A stretch of DNA of 59,863 nucleotides from Paenibacillus lautus NBRC 15380 (GCF_004000945.1 NZ_BIMF01000027.1:1-59863), one strand, 5' to 3'; numbered from the stretch's first letter, positions 42,507 to 51,771 are shown. A program made the numbers and translations. Notes: generated by a model from the sequence alone, not told the origin.

Positions 42507-45500
42507 TTAACGGAATCTCAAACGCAGCGTGATGATTTCAAACGGCGTGAAGGATAGCGCAATGGTGTTGGATGTTTTGTCAATCGGCAGCGCAGTAAGG
42601 ATGTTTTCCATCAGATCCGTAGTCCAGGCTTCGGCCGCTTCAAATCCGAAATGAAGTGCCGTGTTGGCATGCGTTCCCGATGTTTCGTACAGACGAACCA
42701 CGATGTCGTCGCCATCCTCGGCTTTCTTGACGGATTCCACCATAATGTTCGGATGATCCGGCCGCAGAAACGCTTGGGATGAAGGAAGCTTTCCCTTCTC
42801 TTGATCAAGCATGGAAGGCATGGGCATCGTACGAAGCGGGATGTTCAGCTCATTGCCTCTTCGGTAGATTTCGGCTTGGACATGGTTCCCTTGATGCGGA
42901 TATAACGAATAGGTGAATCGGTGCTCCGCACGGTCCGCTTCCGGATCCGGATAAGAGCTGCTGCGGAGCAAATGCAGATCCAGCACGTTATGGATCGCCC
43001 GATGGCCGTATTTGCAATCATTGAGCAGCGCGACACCATAATCCGGCTCCGATAAGTCAACCCATTGATGAGCGCAAATCTCGTCTTTCGCAAAATCCCA
43101 CATCGTATTGCGGTGGGTCGGTCTGCTCAAGCTGCCGAACTGAATTTCGCAGTGAACCTGATCCGTGCGTATATTGACCGGGAACGAGGTTCTTAGCATC
43201 TTGCCGTTCTCTTTCCAATCCACGTCCGTCTCGAAATCGATGCGCCGGCTGCCCTCCGTCAGCACAACGGTCTGGGTCAGCGTAGATTCCCCATAAGCGT
43301 ACTTGAAAACCAGCCCGATTCGCGGGCCGTCCCGCAGCTCCTGGATGTGAAGGAGCTTTAACTGCTTCCCCGGATTCGCCGAATAATCATGACGGAAATC
43401 CCAGGCATCCCCGTCGTCATGATACACGCGAAGATCATTACCCGAGCGGCCTTGCTGAATGACTTCGCGTGCTTCCGCCTTATCCAGGATCGATACAATG
43501 CCTCCATTTTGATCAAATTTCACGATCAATTTGTCATTCTCCAGGCTTCGTTTCAAGGCTGTAACGTCTAATTCCGTTTCCGGTTTTTCCAGAAGCATTT
43601 CGATGCCTGACGCTACTTCATCTTCGGCTCCAGGATCGGCGACATCCGATATGACGGCGTAGCCCATCGATGGAACCAACACGTTATGCCATCGTCCATT
43701 TGAGCGCAGCCATTCCCGGCGTTCCCAAGGCAGCGAATTGAATACGACAGTTCCAGGAGAAGCCTCGGCATCGTGTGAAATATGCTCTGCGAGATAGCGG
43801 TAGGTTTCGGTAATCATGGCTTCCGTTTGTGAAAGGAGCTTTTCATACCGTTCTAACGACTCATCGTACACCCGCTTAATTGAAGATCCCGGAAGAATAT
43901 CGTGGAATTGATACAGCAGGACTTCCTTCCAGATCGTCTCCAGCGTTTCGGAGGGGTATGTCTTGCCTAACCGGGCAGCCAGCACGGAAGCAAACTCCAG
44001 CTCGCGCAGCGCTTTTTCCATCTTCCGGTTGTACCGTTTGCTTCTCGCCTGACTGGTCAGGGTGCCTTGGTGCTTCTCCAGATAAAGCTCACCGCGCCAG
44101 GTCTGGAATGACTTGCGTTCTTCATTCAATCGCTCAAAAAACTTCCACGAGGGCTCCTGTACGACGGGGGACAGGCCGAGCAGGTTCTTCTCGCGAGCCA
44201 GCCGCTCCAAATGCTCCTCGCCCGGACCGCCTCCGCCGTCGCCAATGCCAAAGAGCATCAGGGCATGGCTGGATACATTTTTATCTAAATATTCCCGCTC
44301 CGCTTTGGCGATGGAACGCGGGGCTGCCGGGCTGTTGTACGTATCTTCAGGCGGCATATGCGTTAATACGGCGGAACCATCAATCCCTTCCCATAGAAAG
44401 GAATGGTGAGGGTGTCGATTATACTCGCTCCAGGAGAGCTTCTGGGTCATCATGTAATCCACGCCCGACTTCTTGAGCAGCTGCGGCAGGCTTGCGGAGT
44501 AACCGAATACGTCCGGCATCCAGAGTGAGTTCATCTCCAAACCGAATTCCTGCTGAAAATATCGCTTGCCGTACAGGATCTGGCGGACCAGGGATTCACC
44601 GCCCGGCACATTGGTATCCGACTCCACCCACATGGCCCCCTGCGGTTCCCATCTGCCTTCACGCACCCGCTCCTTGATCTGTTCATATAGCGCGGGGTAA
44701 TGCATCTTCATCCAGTCGTATAGCTGGGGCTGGCTTGCGCCGAATACATACTCCGGATAGCGTTCCATCATGCGAAGTGCGGTCGAGAACGTCCTGGCAC
44801 CTTTCCGGATCGTTTCGCGGATGGGCCACAACCAGGCTAAATCAATATGTGCATGACCTACCGCGCTGATCGTTAAGACCGGATCGCCCCCCTGCAAGCG
44901 TAATTGTTTATCCAATTGCTTCTTCGCTTGATTGATCGGTTCCGGCGAGAAATCCGTAAGCTGCAATGATACGTCATACAGCGCCTGATAGATTCTCTCT
45001 TTGCGTGCGGTTCCGGCAGGGAGCTGCTCCGCAGCTTCCAAGAGTACTTCGACGTCGTAATAGAGACCTCGAATATCTTCCCGGCAGATCGCGATGACAG
45101 CCTCTTTCAAGGTTCCTCCCCGATATTTGCCGAAGAGATCGTTATTGCCTGCATCTGCCCATACTTCAATGTCAGATCCGTTCATGTACATATCATGAAG
45201 CCGGACAACGCGTTTGCCGGGGAGTCCTAATGAAAAATCGAATTCCGAATTCACGGTAGTCAATCCCTGAACTGGCGATCCTTCCAGGTCTACCAGACAC
45301 AACTCGCCGTTGATGTCGAGTAAGAGGACGACGTTTTCCTTACGGCAATTAGCCGGAAGACTCCCGGTAAAACGGAACCAGGCACAGTCCCACAGGCTGC
45401 CCCATCGTTCTCCATGGACAAGCGTCATTGGCGTGCCTGTCATTCGATCCATGTACGATACGGGCTGAGGGGTAACCCATGCCGTCACTTCCAACTCGGC

Positions 45501-45578
45501 AACGGGCTCATATATAGCTTCCCGGAGATGGTTTAACATTTGTTTTAACGGTTCCAGCCTTATCGGTTCGTATGGCAT
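42507..45578 (-). CDS. GH38 alpha-mannosidase
   Basis: A 1023-residue GH38 alpha-mannosidase that removes alpha-linked mannose with retention, using zinc. The zinc motif GHAHIDLAWLW contains His244 and Asp246. The nucleophile Asp356 is in SLWMPDVFGYSASLPQ. The further zinc histidine is in LLYQFHDILPGSSIKRVYDE. N-terminal 230 residues form the domain common to bacterial class II enzymes, and the C-terminal half is beta-rich, with HQWVDLSEPDYGVALLNDCK, a usual stretch. There is no signal peptide, so it acts on imported mannosides. AGAGGAG precedes the ATG, and it follows the unknown TIM-barrel protein by 24 bases. It gives the best clue to the operon's substrate. Confidence 0.95.
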   Translation of the reverse strand: MPYEPIRLEPLKQMLNHLREAIYEPVAELEVTAWVTPQPVSYMDRMTGTPMTLVHGERWGSLWDCAWFRFTGSLPANCRKENVVLLLDINGELCLVDLEGSPVQGLTTVNSEFDFSLGLPGKRVVRLHDMYMNGSDIEVWADAGNNDLFGKYRGGTLKEAVIAICREDIRGLYYDVEVLLEAAEQLPAGTARKERIYQALYDVSLQLTDFSPEPINQAKKQLDKQLRLQGGDPVLTISAVGHAHIDLAWLWPIRETIRKGARTFSTALRMMERYPEYVFGASQPQLYDWMKMHYPALYEQIKERVREGRWEPQGAMWVESDTNVPGGESLVRQILYGKRYFQQEFGLEMNSLWMPDVFGYSASLPQLLKKSGVDYMMTQKLSWSEYNRHPHHSFLWEGIDGSAVLTHMPPEDTYNSPAAPRSIAKAEREYLDKNVSSHALMLFGIGDGGGGPGEEHLERLAREKNLLGLSPVVQEPSWKFFERLNEERKSFQTWRGELYLEKHQGTLTSQARSKRYNRKMEKALRELEFASVLAARLGKTYPSETLETIWKEVLLYQFHDILPGSSIKRVYDESLERYEKLLSQTEAMITETYRYLAEHISHDAEASPGTVVFNSLPWERREWLRSNGRWHNVLVPSMGYAVISDVADPGAEDEVASGIEMLLEKPETELDVTALKRSLENDKLIVKFDQNGGIVSILDKAEAREVIQQGRSGNDLRVYHDDGDAWDFRHDYSANPGKQLKLLHIQELRDGPRIGLVFKYAYGESTLTQTVVLTEGSRRIDFETDVDWKENGKMLRTSFPVNIRTDQVHCEIQFGSLSRPTHRNTMWDFAKDEICAHQWVDLSEPDYGVALLNDCKYGHRAIHNVLDLHLLRSSSYPDPEADRAEHRFTYSLYPHQGNHVQAEIYRRGNELNIPLRTMPMPSMLDQEKGKLPSSQAFLRPDHPNIMVESVKKAEDGDDIVVRLYETSGTHANTALHFGFEAAEAWTTDLMENILTALPIDKTSNTIALSFTPFEIITLRLRFR

Positions 45579-45602
45579 GATGATTTGCTCCTCTCTATGG
45601 CA

Positions 45603-47834
45603 TCAATCGGTTGCAGGCTCAGGTATGAATTGCGCTGTCCAATCAACCTGGATCTCTGCTAGGTTCGCGCCGCCATGTTCGTACTGCAGCAGGACGGTTA
45701 GCGACTGCGGATCCCATGCCCATCCGGCAGGTACGGCTTGATCCTGAATGATGTACTGGACAGATATCGGCTCTGTTGGGCAATATAATCTCGCGCTTGC
45801 CTGCAGATTGGACGGCCCTCTCGCAATGAATCGGAAACCTGATTCCGTCTGGACAAGATTCTCGATGCGGGAGGAAGCGGCAATAACGGATGCCTTGCCG
45901 TCCGAAGGGCGTCCGGCCTCAACATCATAGAGCAGTGCTTGTTTCCCTGGACTTAACGTAACCTGAGGCAGAACGGATAGCTTTGGATCGAACAAGTCCA
46001 CAACCGGGCCTGCGATGTTCAACGGCTCATCGGTGATCGATTCCTCAAGAACCGAAACGATAAGATAAGGACCTCGTTTGAGCTTGAAATAATGTTTGGG
46101 AATCACCATGAGTTCTGTACCGTGAAGTGCCTCCAGCGTGTCTTGGACGGCGTGCCGCAGCCGGTCTGCCCCTGCTTTGGATAGGGCAAGTTCAGTCGGA
46201 TGTTGATCCAACCAGCACACGACGCCTTTTCCTGCCTGATGGATACCTTCCGCTTTCTCCTTCAGACCAAGCTGCTCAAGCAGATGCTCCCGCGGTGAGT
46301 TGTACTTGGAGCCAAACGGCTTATACTTATGATCATGGTTCCACCATGAACGAATGCCATGATACGGGTCGCTGTCATCGCCCACATAGATCAACGCCCC
46401 GCCTTCGTGCACCCACTGGGCAAGCGCATTATGAATGTCCGGATACTCCGGTTTGAAGAATTCATAGCTCAGAACCAGCACTCGGTATGGAGCCAAATAC
46501 CCCGGATACCGCCTTACATTATCCAGCTGAAGCGGACGAACGGGTATTCCATGCTTCAGCAGCGGCAGCGACAGACCGTAAAAAGGGGAAAAATCAAGAA
46601 GCTCCGTGTCCCCTTCCGCCTGAAATCCTTCAGGGTCGGTACCGTCGTATTTGCCGGCATCGGGCGCTTCCGGTTCCGGCTTCATCCGTTGAAACATAGC
46701 GGAGTCGGCAATAAGAACGCCAACTTGCAAGTCATCTTCCGCCGATACGATCACTTCCTGGCCCATGTTGCCCAGCGTATGCATGACCTGGAGCAGCGTC
46801 GTTGCATACTCCGACGGGATGGACTCCTTACCCGAGCCGTCATCGGATGGATAAGTTCCTTTAAAGATTCTTCGCGGCCAGGGTGAAACTTCGTAATGGG
46901 CAACCCCGGGATGCAGCAATGAGGCAACAACGGTCTTTAAGTAGTTCTGTTTGTAATCCGCCCAAGTGTGGTTCGGGTTATCTTCGATCGGATCATGCAA
47001 GAACCACATGCGTCTGTCAGTTCCGCGAACCAGCTCCTGCATCACACCATATTCAAGGTAAGCGGTTTCAAACGTTCGTTCCTTGCGTTGCCCTTCATAC
47101 ACGTTTGGCGTCCTTGATGTACCCGTCCAGATCTGTGCAATGTATCCGTCAATGGATGGAAGCTCAACGAGCCCGGATTGCGGGCTGACGATTCGCCACT
47201 GCGTATAATTGATCAGACTATGGGTCGGAACGTAAAAGCGAAGGACTCGGCCGTAACGAGTTAGTGCGTAATCCTTCATCTCTGCACATAACCGGTCCAG
47301 CACACGTGTGTATAAATGCGCTTTCAATTTGGAAGCTCGGTATTGTGCGTCAGGTGAAAAGTGCGGTGGAATCCATGGCTCTTTGTAAAACAGCAGCCAT
47401 TCCCGCTTAAACGCTTCCGAATAACCGCCATTCACCCAGAATTCCGGCTCCTCCAGATGGATGGCCTCGACGCCCGCATCAACCGCGATGCGTATTCGAT
47501 CCGCTAGATAGCGGCCAAAGGAAATCGTTGGCACCATGTAAGGAATAACCGGTTGTTTGCCATGCAGGATCATCTCCCCGTGACGATCGGTCTGAGCTTC
47601 ATCCCAATGTGATAAGCCGTCAACCTCCCCATCCAGATAGTTGTTGTATGTCCCCCATGCGACTCCTGTCATCAGATGGACGATATATCCCTTTTCCTTC
47701 CATTGCTGAATGCGCTCCGGCATCGATTCGTCAATTCCGTAGACCATCACAAAATCAGTCTGAAGATCATAGTCGGGATGATACGGAGCCGATTCCTGAA
47801 ACCCGGTTCGCTCTTCTCTGCGATCTTTTGGCAC
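45603..47834 (-). CDS. Uncharacterised TIM-barrel, glycoside hydrolase-like protein
   Basis: A 743-residue protein I cannot place in a named family. Residues about 25-325 read like a (beta/alpha)8 barrel of the GH-A type. VEAIHLEEPEFWVNGG (Glu128, Glu129, Glu131) looks like an acid/base strand and RRMWFLHDPIEDNPNHTW (Asp281, Glu284) like a nucleophile strand. Residues about 355-500 look like a GATase-type domain as in GH42 (LQVGVLIADSAMF, YRVLVLSYEFFKP, WVHEGGALIYVGDD). The end is beta-rich. There is no signal peptide. It is the first gene of the mannosidase operon, started by GTG with GGGAGG upstream and directly behind the AT-rich operator region. I infer an intracellular glycosidase acting with GH38; no activity is claimed. 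Confidence 0.7.
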   Translation of the reverse strand: MPKDRREERTGFQESAPYHPDYDLQTDFVMVYGIDESMPERIQQWKEKGYIVHLMTGVAWGTYNNYLDGEVDGLSHWDEAQTDRHGEMILHGKQPVIPYMVPTISFGRYLADRIRIAVDAGVEAIHLEEPEFWVNGGYSEAFKREWLLFYKEPWIPPHFSPDAQYRASKLKAHLYTRVLDRLCAEMKDYALTRYGRVLRFYVPTHSLINYTQWRIVSPQSGLVELPSIDGYIAQIWTGTSRTPNVYEGQRKERTFETAYLEYGVMQELVRGTDRRMWFLHDPIEDNPNHTWADYKQNYLKTVVASLLHPGVAHYEVSPWPRRIFKGTYPSDDGSGKESIPSEYATTLLQVMHTLGNMGQEVIVSAEDDLQVGVLIADSAMFQRMKPEPEAPDAGKYDGTDPEGFQAEGDTELLDFSPFYGLSLPLLKHGIPVRPLQLDNVRRYPGYLAPYRVLVLSYEFFKPEYPDIHNALAQWVHEGGALIYVGDDSDPYHGIRSWWNHDHKYKPFGSKYNSPREHLLEQLGLKEKAEGIHQAGKGVVCWLDQHPTELALSKAGADRLRHAVQDTLEALHGTELMVIPKHYFKLKRGPYLIVSVLEESITDEPLNIAGPVVDLFDPKLSVLPQVTLSPGKQALLYDVEAGRPSDGKASVIAASSRIENLVQTESGFRFIARGPSNLQASARLYCPTEPISVQYIIQDQAVPAGWAWDPQSLTVLLQYEHGGANLAEIQVDWTAQFIPEPATD

Positions 47835-47897
47835 GTTCTCAACCTCCCTGCTCAGGTTAGATGTACTTGTGCTTCTAGGTAATCCATCATTTTCTAG

Positions 47898-47932
47898 AAT
47901 ATAATATATAATATTAATATATTCAATATGTT
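47898..47932 (-). promoter_or_regulatory. AT-rich operator-like region of the glycan operon
   Basis: GAATATAATATATAATATTAATATATTC contains 7-bp complementary ends (GAATATA/TATATTC). On the minus strand it reads CATATTGAATATATTAATAT, close to sequences before the regulator (49178-49198) and before the GxGYxYP gene (49331-49354). Confidence 0.6.
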
Positions 47933-47944
47933 TTTTAGTGAGAA

Positions 47945-47982
47945 TTAAAAAAAGCCCTCTCCGTTAGTTAACGGAAAGGGCT
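47945..47982 (-). terminator. Terminator of the GntR/LacI regulator gene
   Basis: AGCCCTCTCCGTTA and TAACGGAAAGGGCT pair with one mismatch; on the minus strand TTTTTTTAATTC follows. The regulator transcript therefore ends before the operon promoter. Confidence 0.85.
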
Positions 47983-47999
47983 CTTCCTTAGCGTAATGA

Positions 48000-49148
48000 T
48001 TAAGTTTGTGGAACATGACCCGAAGTTTGGCGGATCACAAGCTCAGGCTCAATCAGCAATTTGCTGTAGCTCTTCACTTCTCCATGACCGCGTAAAACTT
48101 CGAGCAGTTTACCGGCAGCCTGATATCCCATATCCCGTTCAAACTGCTTGACATGTGTAAATATGCTGAATTCCTCCACGATGGAAGTCGGATCGTCGAA
48201 GCTGACGATCGACACGTCTTCCGGCACGTTAAGCCCCGCTTGCTTAGCCATCTGATAGATTTGTACGCCCAATCTCCCGTTCAGCGAAATATAGGCGGTA
48301 ACCATACGATTTCGGATATACCGGTACAGTGGATGAGCTTCGGCATCCTTAAGCACGCTCAGTGGTTTGAAATCCGTAATCATATGCGCCGGATTGATTA
48401 ACGCGCCTTTGTCCTTTAATGCATCAATATATCCTTCAATCCGCTCCTGAACTGTGACGGTTTGAAGGGGAGAATCGGAGCATATGGCGATGTTCCGGTG
48501 TCCAAGCTCCCATAGATGTTCAACGGCGAGTCTCGTGCCGCGCCTTCCATCGGCGGCAATATAGTGCGTCTCGACCCCAGGCAAATACCGGTCAATCAGC
48601 ACAAAAGGAAACCCGGATAGCTTCATACCCAGTATTTCCTCGTTGTAGTTCTCCTCGTCGACCGGGAAAATCAACAGACCTTCGGCTCCGAGTGCCTTCA
48701 GCTCTTTGATGGCGTCCTTTTCTTTTTCCAGCTTGCCGTCAGTCAACATGATCATGCTCCGATAACCTTCGTCATTCAGTGCCTCTTGGATGCCCTCGAT
48801 AAGTCTGATCGCGAAATAATCATGGATGGTGGGCATAATCACGCCAATCATGCCCGTGGCCCGCTTCCCGTCTCTTCCCTTAAGCGGCGTAGTCGATGCC
48901 TGGCCCGCAGGTAAGAAGTTGGCCTCCTCTGCTACAAAACTGCCTTTGCCCGGGACGCGGGCAATTAATTTCTCATTCGCTAATCCGGTTAGGGCGTTGG
49001 CAACCGTTATTTTACTGACATGAAACTGATCCATCAGCTCCTTCTCTGTCGGAATACGATCACCTGGCTTCATATTTTCTGTTGCTATGACGTGTCGGAT
49101 ATAGTCCTGGATTTGCTGATACAACGGAATTCGATCGTTTACACTCAT
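48000..49148 (-). CDS. GntR/LacI-type (AraR-like) sugar regulator
   Basis: A 382-residue chimeric regulator. The N-terminal GntR winged helix (IPLYQQIQDYIRHVI, IPTEKELMDQFHVSKITVAN, VPGKGSFV) is joined to a LacI-type periplasmic-binding-like domain (MIGVIMPTIHDYFAIRLIEG, FPFVLIDRYLPG, AVEHLWELGHRNIAI, VPEDVSIVSFDDP). It binds operators without sugar and releases them when a sugar fills the C-terminal domain, as B. subtilis AraR does. I start at ATG 49148; a GTG nine bases earlier is equally possible. It is on the same strand and upstream of the glycan operon but separated by a terminator. Matching AT-rich sites precede it, the operon and the divergent GxGYxYP gene. Confidence 0.9.
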   Translation of the reverse strand: MSVNDRIPLYQQIQDYIRHVIATENMKPGDRIPTEKELMDQFHVSKITVANALTGLANEKLIARVPGKGSFVAEEANFLPAGQASTTPLKGRDGKRATGMIGVIMPTIHDYFAIRLIEGIQEALNDEGYRSMIMLTDGKLEKEKDAIKELKALGAEGLLIFPVDEENYNEEILGMKLSGFPFVLIDRYLPGVETHYIAADGRRGTRLAVEHLWELGHRNIAICSDSPLQTVTVQERIEGYIDALKDKGALINPAHMITDFKPLSVLKDAEAHPLYRYIRNRMVTAYISLNGRLGVQIYQMAKQAGLNVPEDVSIVSFDDPTSIVEEFSIFTHVKQFERDMGYQAAGKLLEVLRGHGEVKSYSKLLIEPELVIRQTSGHVPQT

Positions 49149-49175
49149 TCTAATCACATCACCAATTCATTCATG

Positions 49176-49200
49176 ATATTTGAAATATATAATATATCCT
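49176..49200 (-). promoter_or_regulatory. AT-rich operator-like site before the regulator gene
   Basis: ATATTTGAAATATATAATAT here aligns with ATATTTGAATATATTTAATAT at 49331. It lies 28 bases before the regulator's start codon, compatible with autoregulation. Confidence 0.5.
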
Positions 49201-49330
49201 TACACATACAAGCGCAATAAACAAGCATGAGCCGATCAACAGCCTATGACGACAAACCCTTGCTATACCTGTGTTTAAATTGCCTAATTTTCAAGAATTA
49301 TAGGAAGTTTTGTCGAACCACTTGTAAATC

Positions 49331-49354
49331 TATATTTGAATATATTTAATATGT
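49331..49354 (+). promoter_or_regulatory. AT-rich operator-like site before the GxGYxYP gene
   Basis: TATATTTGAATATATTTAAT (continuing ATG) matches the sites before the regulator and the glycan operon. It suggests that this divergent gene belongs to the same regulon. The stretch 49201-49466 holds nothing else that I can assign. Confidence 0.5.
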
Positions 49355-49466
49355 GTTGATAAGCGAGTGTTAACCAGCTATTGGGCCGCAAAAGGAGGAT
49401 AGAGGTTTACGGATGAACACACGCTTCAATTTCTGACCATAGACCATAACAAGGAGTGAATTCGCC

Positions 49467-51524
49467 ATGGCTCGTAGATTCACGATTCTCTGTTTAGCCA
49501 TCCTATGTGCTTTTTCATTAACGAACGGTGCAGCTTACGCTTCGGAAACGGATCCACAGTCAGCGCAAACTAACGGCTCCAATCATCGTGAACTGCCAAG
49601 TTTCAAGAAGCCTAAGCATCTGGACGCCGCAGATATTTATGATGCGCCAGGTGACATTAAATTGTTGTTAGGGACCTTGCAGGGAATCGTTAACAGGGAT
49701 CAGCCCCGGATCTATTTGATTGAATCCCAGGAAGAAGGGAAAATGACCTGGCTTAACGATATAAACGTGCCTTACACGCTTCATGAAGATTATTGGGACG
49801 TGTTCTCCGCTTATCGCAGCGAGGCAAAAGGCATGATTGTATATGATCCGGAGGTTCCTGATACGATTAATGTCGCCACCACGCTCGCAGGTTTGAAGAA
49901 GGCGGTCGTTGCCAGCCCTGAGCTGGCCGATAAATTGTCCAAAGCTCCATACGACTTGAAGATTCTGGACGATCTTCGCGGCAAATTCGATAGCCGGCTT
50001 GAAGCATACACCTGGCAATACGAGCATCTGTGGAAGCAGACAACTCATCAGATGCTGATCGGGCTGGATCCGGATACAGCGATTCGTATTCCTTCCGGAC
50101 TGCCTGAATCGTTCATGACGATTGCGGAAGAGAAGCAGCAGGTGCGGGATGCAAGCAACCGTGATACTTATAACCTCGACCTCTCCTCCCTCTTGGGAGA
50201 ATCATCGGTTTATCTGCGTTTCGATGATGCTTTCACCCAGGATGGTTGGGGACCCGCGGTACATGAAGTGACGGTCAAGGCTGACGGCAAGGAGATAGCG
50301 TCCTTCATCGCAGGAACCCCTGAAGAAGAGACTTATCTCTATGATCGGCAAAACTCCAAGTATAGTGAAGGCTCAGGCGGGCACCGCTTTGCCGATAACG
50401 GCAGTTATTTTGTATATGAATTCACCCCTCCTGCGGGAACTGAGAAACTGACCGCTGAAGTCGATATGTGGAACCAGTACAAGGTTTCGGCGGGGAATAT
50501 CCGCCCTCCCTCTGCCGAGCAGCAGGAGCCCTATGGCTATTTAAGAGATTACGCCGTTGCCAATAAAGCGATGGTATTCTGGCTCGATTCTAATGTGCCT
50601 GAGCAAAAAGCGCTCTTCGAGAAAATCATGTCCGATGTGGAGCCGGGTACTCCTTACCTCGGCTGGTTCAGCAATGATGTGGAGGGCGAGTTCAGCTCGG
50701 TCGAGATCGCTTCCCGTTATGGTGTCTATGTTCTGGCGGCCGATTGGTTCAGCAATCTGACCGTCTTCTCCGGAACCAAGCCGAAGTTCAAGCTCGCGAA
50801 AACACCTCCACAACCGGCACTTGAGAATAAAATTTACGTGACCTATACCTTTACGGAAGGAGACAATTTTCAATATAACCAGCATCGCATGCGCGTCATG
50901 TGGGATGACCCGGCCCGGGGCAAAGTTCCGATCAACTGGACCTCCAGCCCGCTGCTCTATGAAGGTGCTCCGGCGATTTTGAATTATTATCTCAACTCGG
51001 CTACAGAGAACGATTTGCTGATTGCCGGGCCGTCTGGAGCCGGATATTTTTACCCTAGTCCTTGGCCGGATGCAAGCTTCCAGCAGTTTTTGCGGCAAAC
51101 CGAGAAGTATCTGAATAAGACGGGAATGACGATCCCTTATGTACTGAACCGAGTCGATAGCGAGAATGTGCCGTTATCTCCGTTTAAAGCAAAAGCATAT
51201 GAGGAGGAATATAACGTACCCGGTTTATTTATTAGTTATGAAGACAAATACGGGGTTGAAATCGTTGGCGACAGCCTGCCCGTATCTACGATCCGCGGGA
51301 TCAGCACCGTTCAAGACGGATTGCAGGTGCTCAATGAAGCCAAAGCGAATTGGGACGGTAAGTCACCGTTGTTTGTCTCACTCGGTATGCTCGCATGGAG
51401 CATGACCCCTTCCGATGCGCTGGCCCTGACCGAACAGCTCGGGGCAGATTTCAAAGTCGTTCGCGCCGATCATTATTTCTCTCTGATCCGTGAAAGCTAC
51501 AACTTGCCGCCAATTAAGAAATGA
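49467..51524 (+). CDS. Secreted GxGYxYP-domain protein, putative glycan hydrolase
   Basis: A 685-residue exported protein with signal peptide FTILCLAILCAFSLTNGAAY (cleavage near AYA-SE) and no lipobox. It shows the family signature GPSGAGYFYPS at about 520 and opens with LDAADIYDAPGDIKLLLGTL, then LQGIVNRDQPRIYLI, the usual start of GxGYxYP proteins. A beta-sandwich insert (SSVYLRFDDAFTQDGWGPAV) lies in the middle. The family occurs in polysaccharide-use loci of Bacteroides and Gram-positives, with no firmly known activity. A shared AT-rich site and the divergent position next to the GntR/LacI regulator tie it to the mannosidase operon; it may trim or capture the glycan outside the cell (inference). 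AAGGAG lies ten bases before the ATG. Confidence 0.85.
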   Translation: MARRFTILCLAILCAFSLTNGAAYASETDPQSAQTNGSNHRELPSFKKPKHLDAADIYDAPGDIKLLLGTLQGIVNRDQPRIYLIESQEEGKMTWLNDINVPYTLHEDYWDVFSAYRSEAKGMIVYDPEVPDTINVATTLAGLKKAVVASPELADKLSKAPYDLKILDDLRGKFDSRLEAYTWQYEHLWKQTTHQMLIGLDPDTAIRIPSGLPESFMTIAEEKQQVRDASNRDTYNLDLSSLLGESSVYLRFDDAFTQDGWGPAVHEVTVKADGKEIASFIAGTPEEETYLYDRQNSKYSEGSGGHRFADNGSYFVYEFTPPAGTEKLTAEVDMWNQYKVSAGNIRPPSAEQQEPYGYLRDYAVANKAMVFWLDSNVPEQKALFEKIMSDVEPGTPYLGWFSNDVEGEFSSVEIASRYGVYVLAADWFSNLTVFSGTKPKFKLAKTPPQPALENKIYVTYTFTEGDNFQYNQHRMRVMWDDPARGKVPINWTSSPLLYEGAPAILNYYLNSATENDLLIAGPSGAGYFYPSPWPDASFQQFLRQTEKYLNKTGMTIPYVLNRVDSENVPLSPFKAKAYEEEYNVPGLFISYEDKYGVEIVGDSLPVSTIRGISTVQDGLQVLNEAKANWDGKSPLFVSLGMLAWSMTPSDALALTEQLGADFKVVRADHYFSLIRESYNLPPIKK

Positions 51525-51558
51525 TGATTCCTGTTAAATAAGTGACAGATGTATGAGG

Positions 51559-51599
51559 GCATCGCAGGTCCGATTATGATTGGATCTGCGATGCTTTTA
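51559..51599 (+). terminator. Terminator of the GxGYxYP gene
   Basis: GCATCGCAG...CTGCGATGC, extended by a weaker inner pairing, then TTTTATG, 35 bases after the stop. Confidence 0.75.
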
Positions 51600-51652
51600 T
51601 GATGTAATAGATATCCTGCCCTCCCCCTTGTTTACGGCCTTTAGAGAAAACA

Positions 51653-51771
51653 ATTAATGTCATTAAATATAATTAGTTAATGACATTAATTGACCATGCA
51701 ATCACTATTCATTGATGTCGTTTAATGCCGTTAATTAATTTGGTTAATATCATTAATTAATATCGTTCAAC
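51653..51771. repeat. TTAATGnCATTAA repeat cluster with a perfect 14-bp inverted repeat
   Basis: ATTAATGTCATTAA at 51653-51666 and TTAATGACATTAAT at 51677-51690 are exact complements 10 bases apart. Degenerate relatives follow (TTTAATGCCGTTAATTAA, GGTTAATATCATTAATTAAT). They fill much of the 453 bases between the GxGYxYP gene and the germination operon and may be a regulator binding array. Confidence 0.65.
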
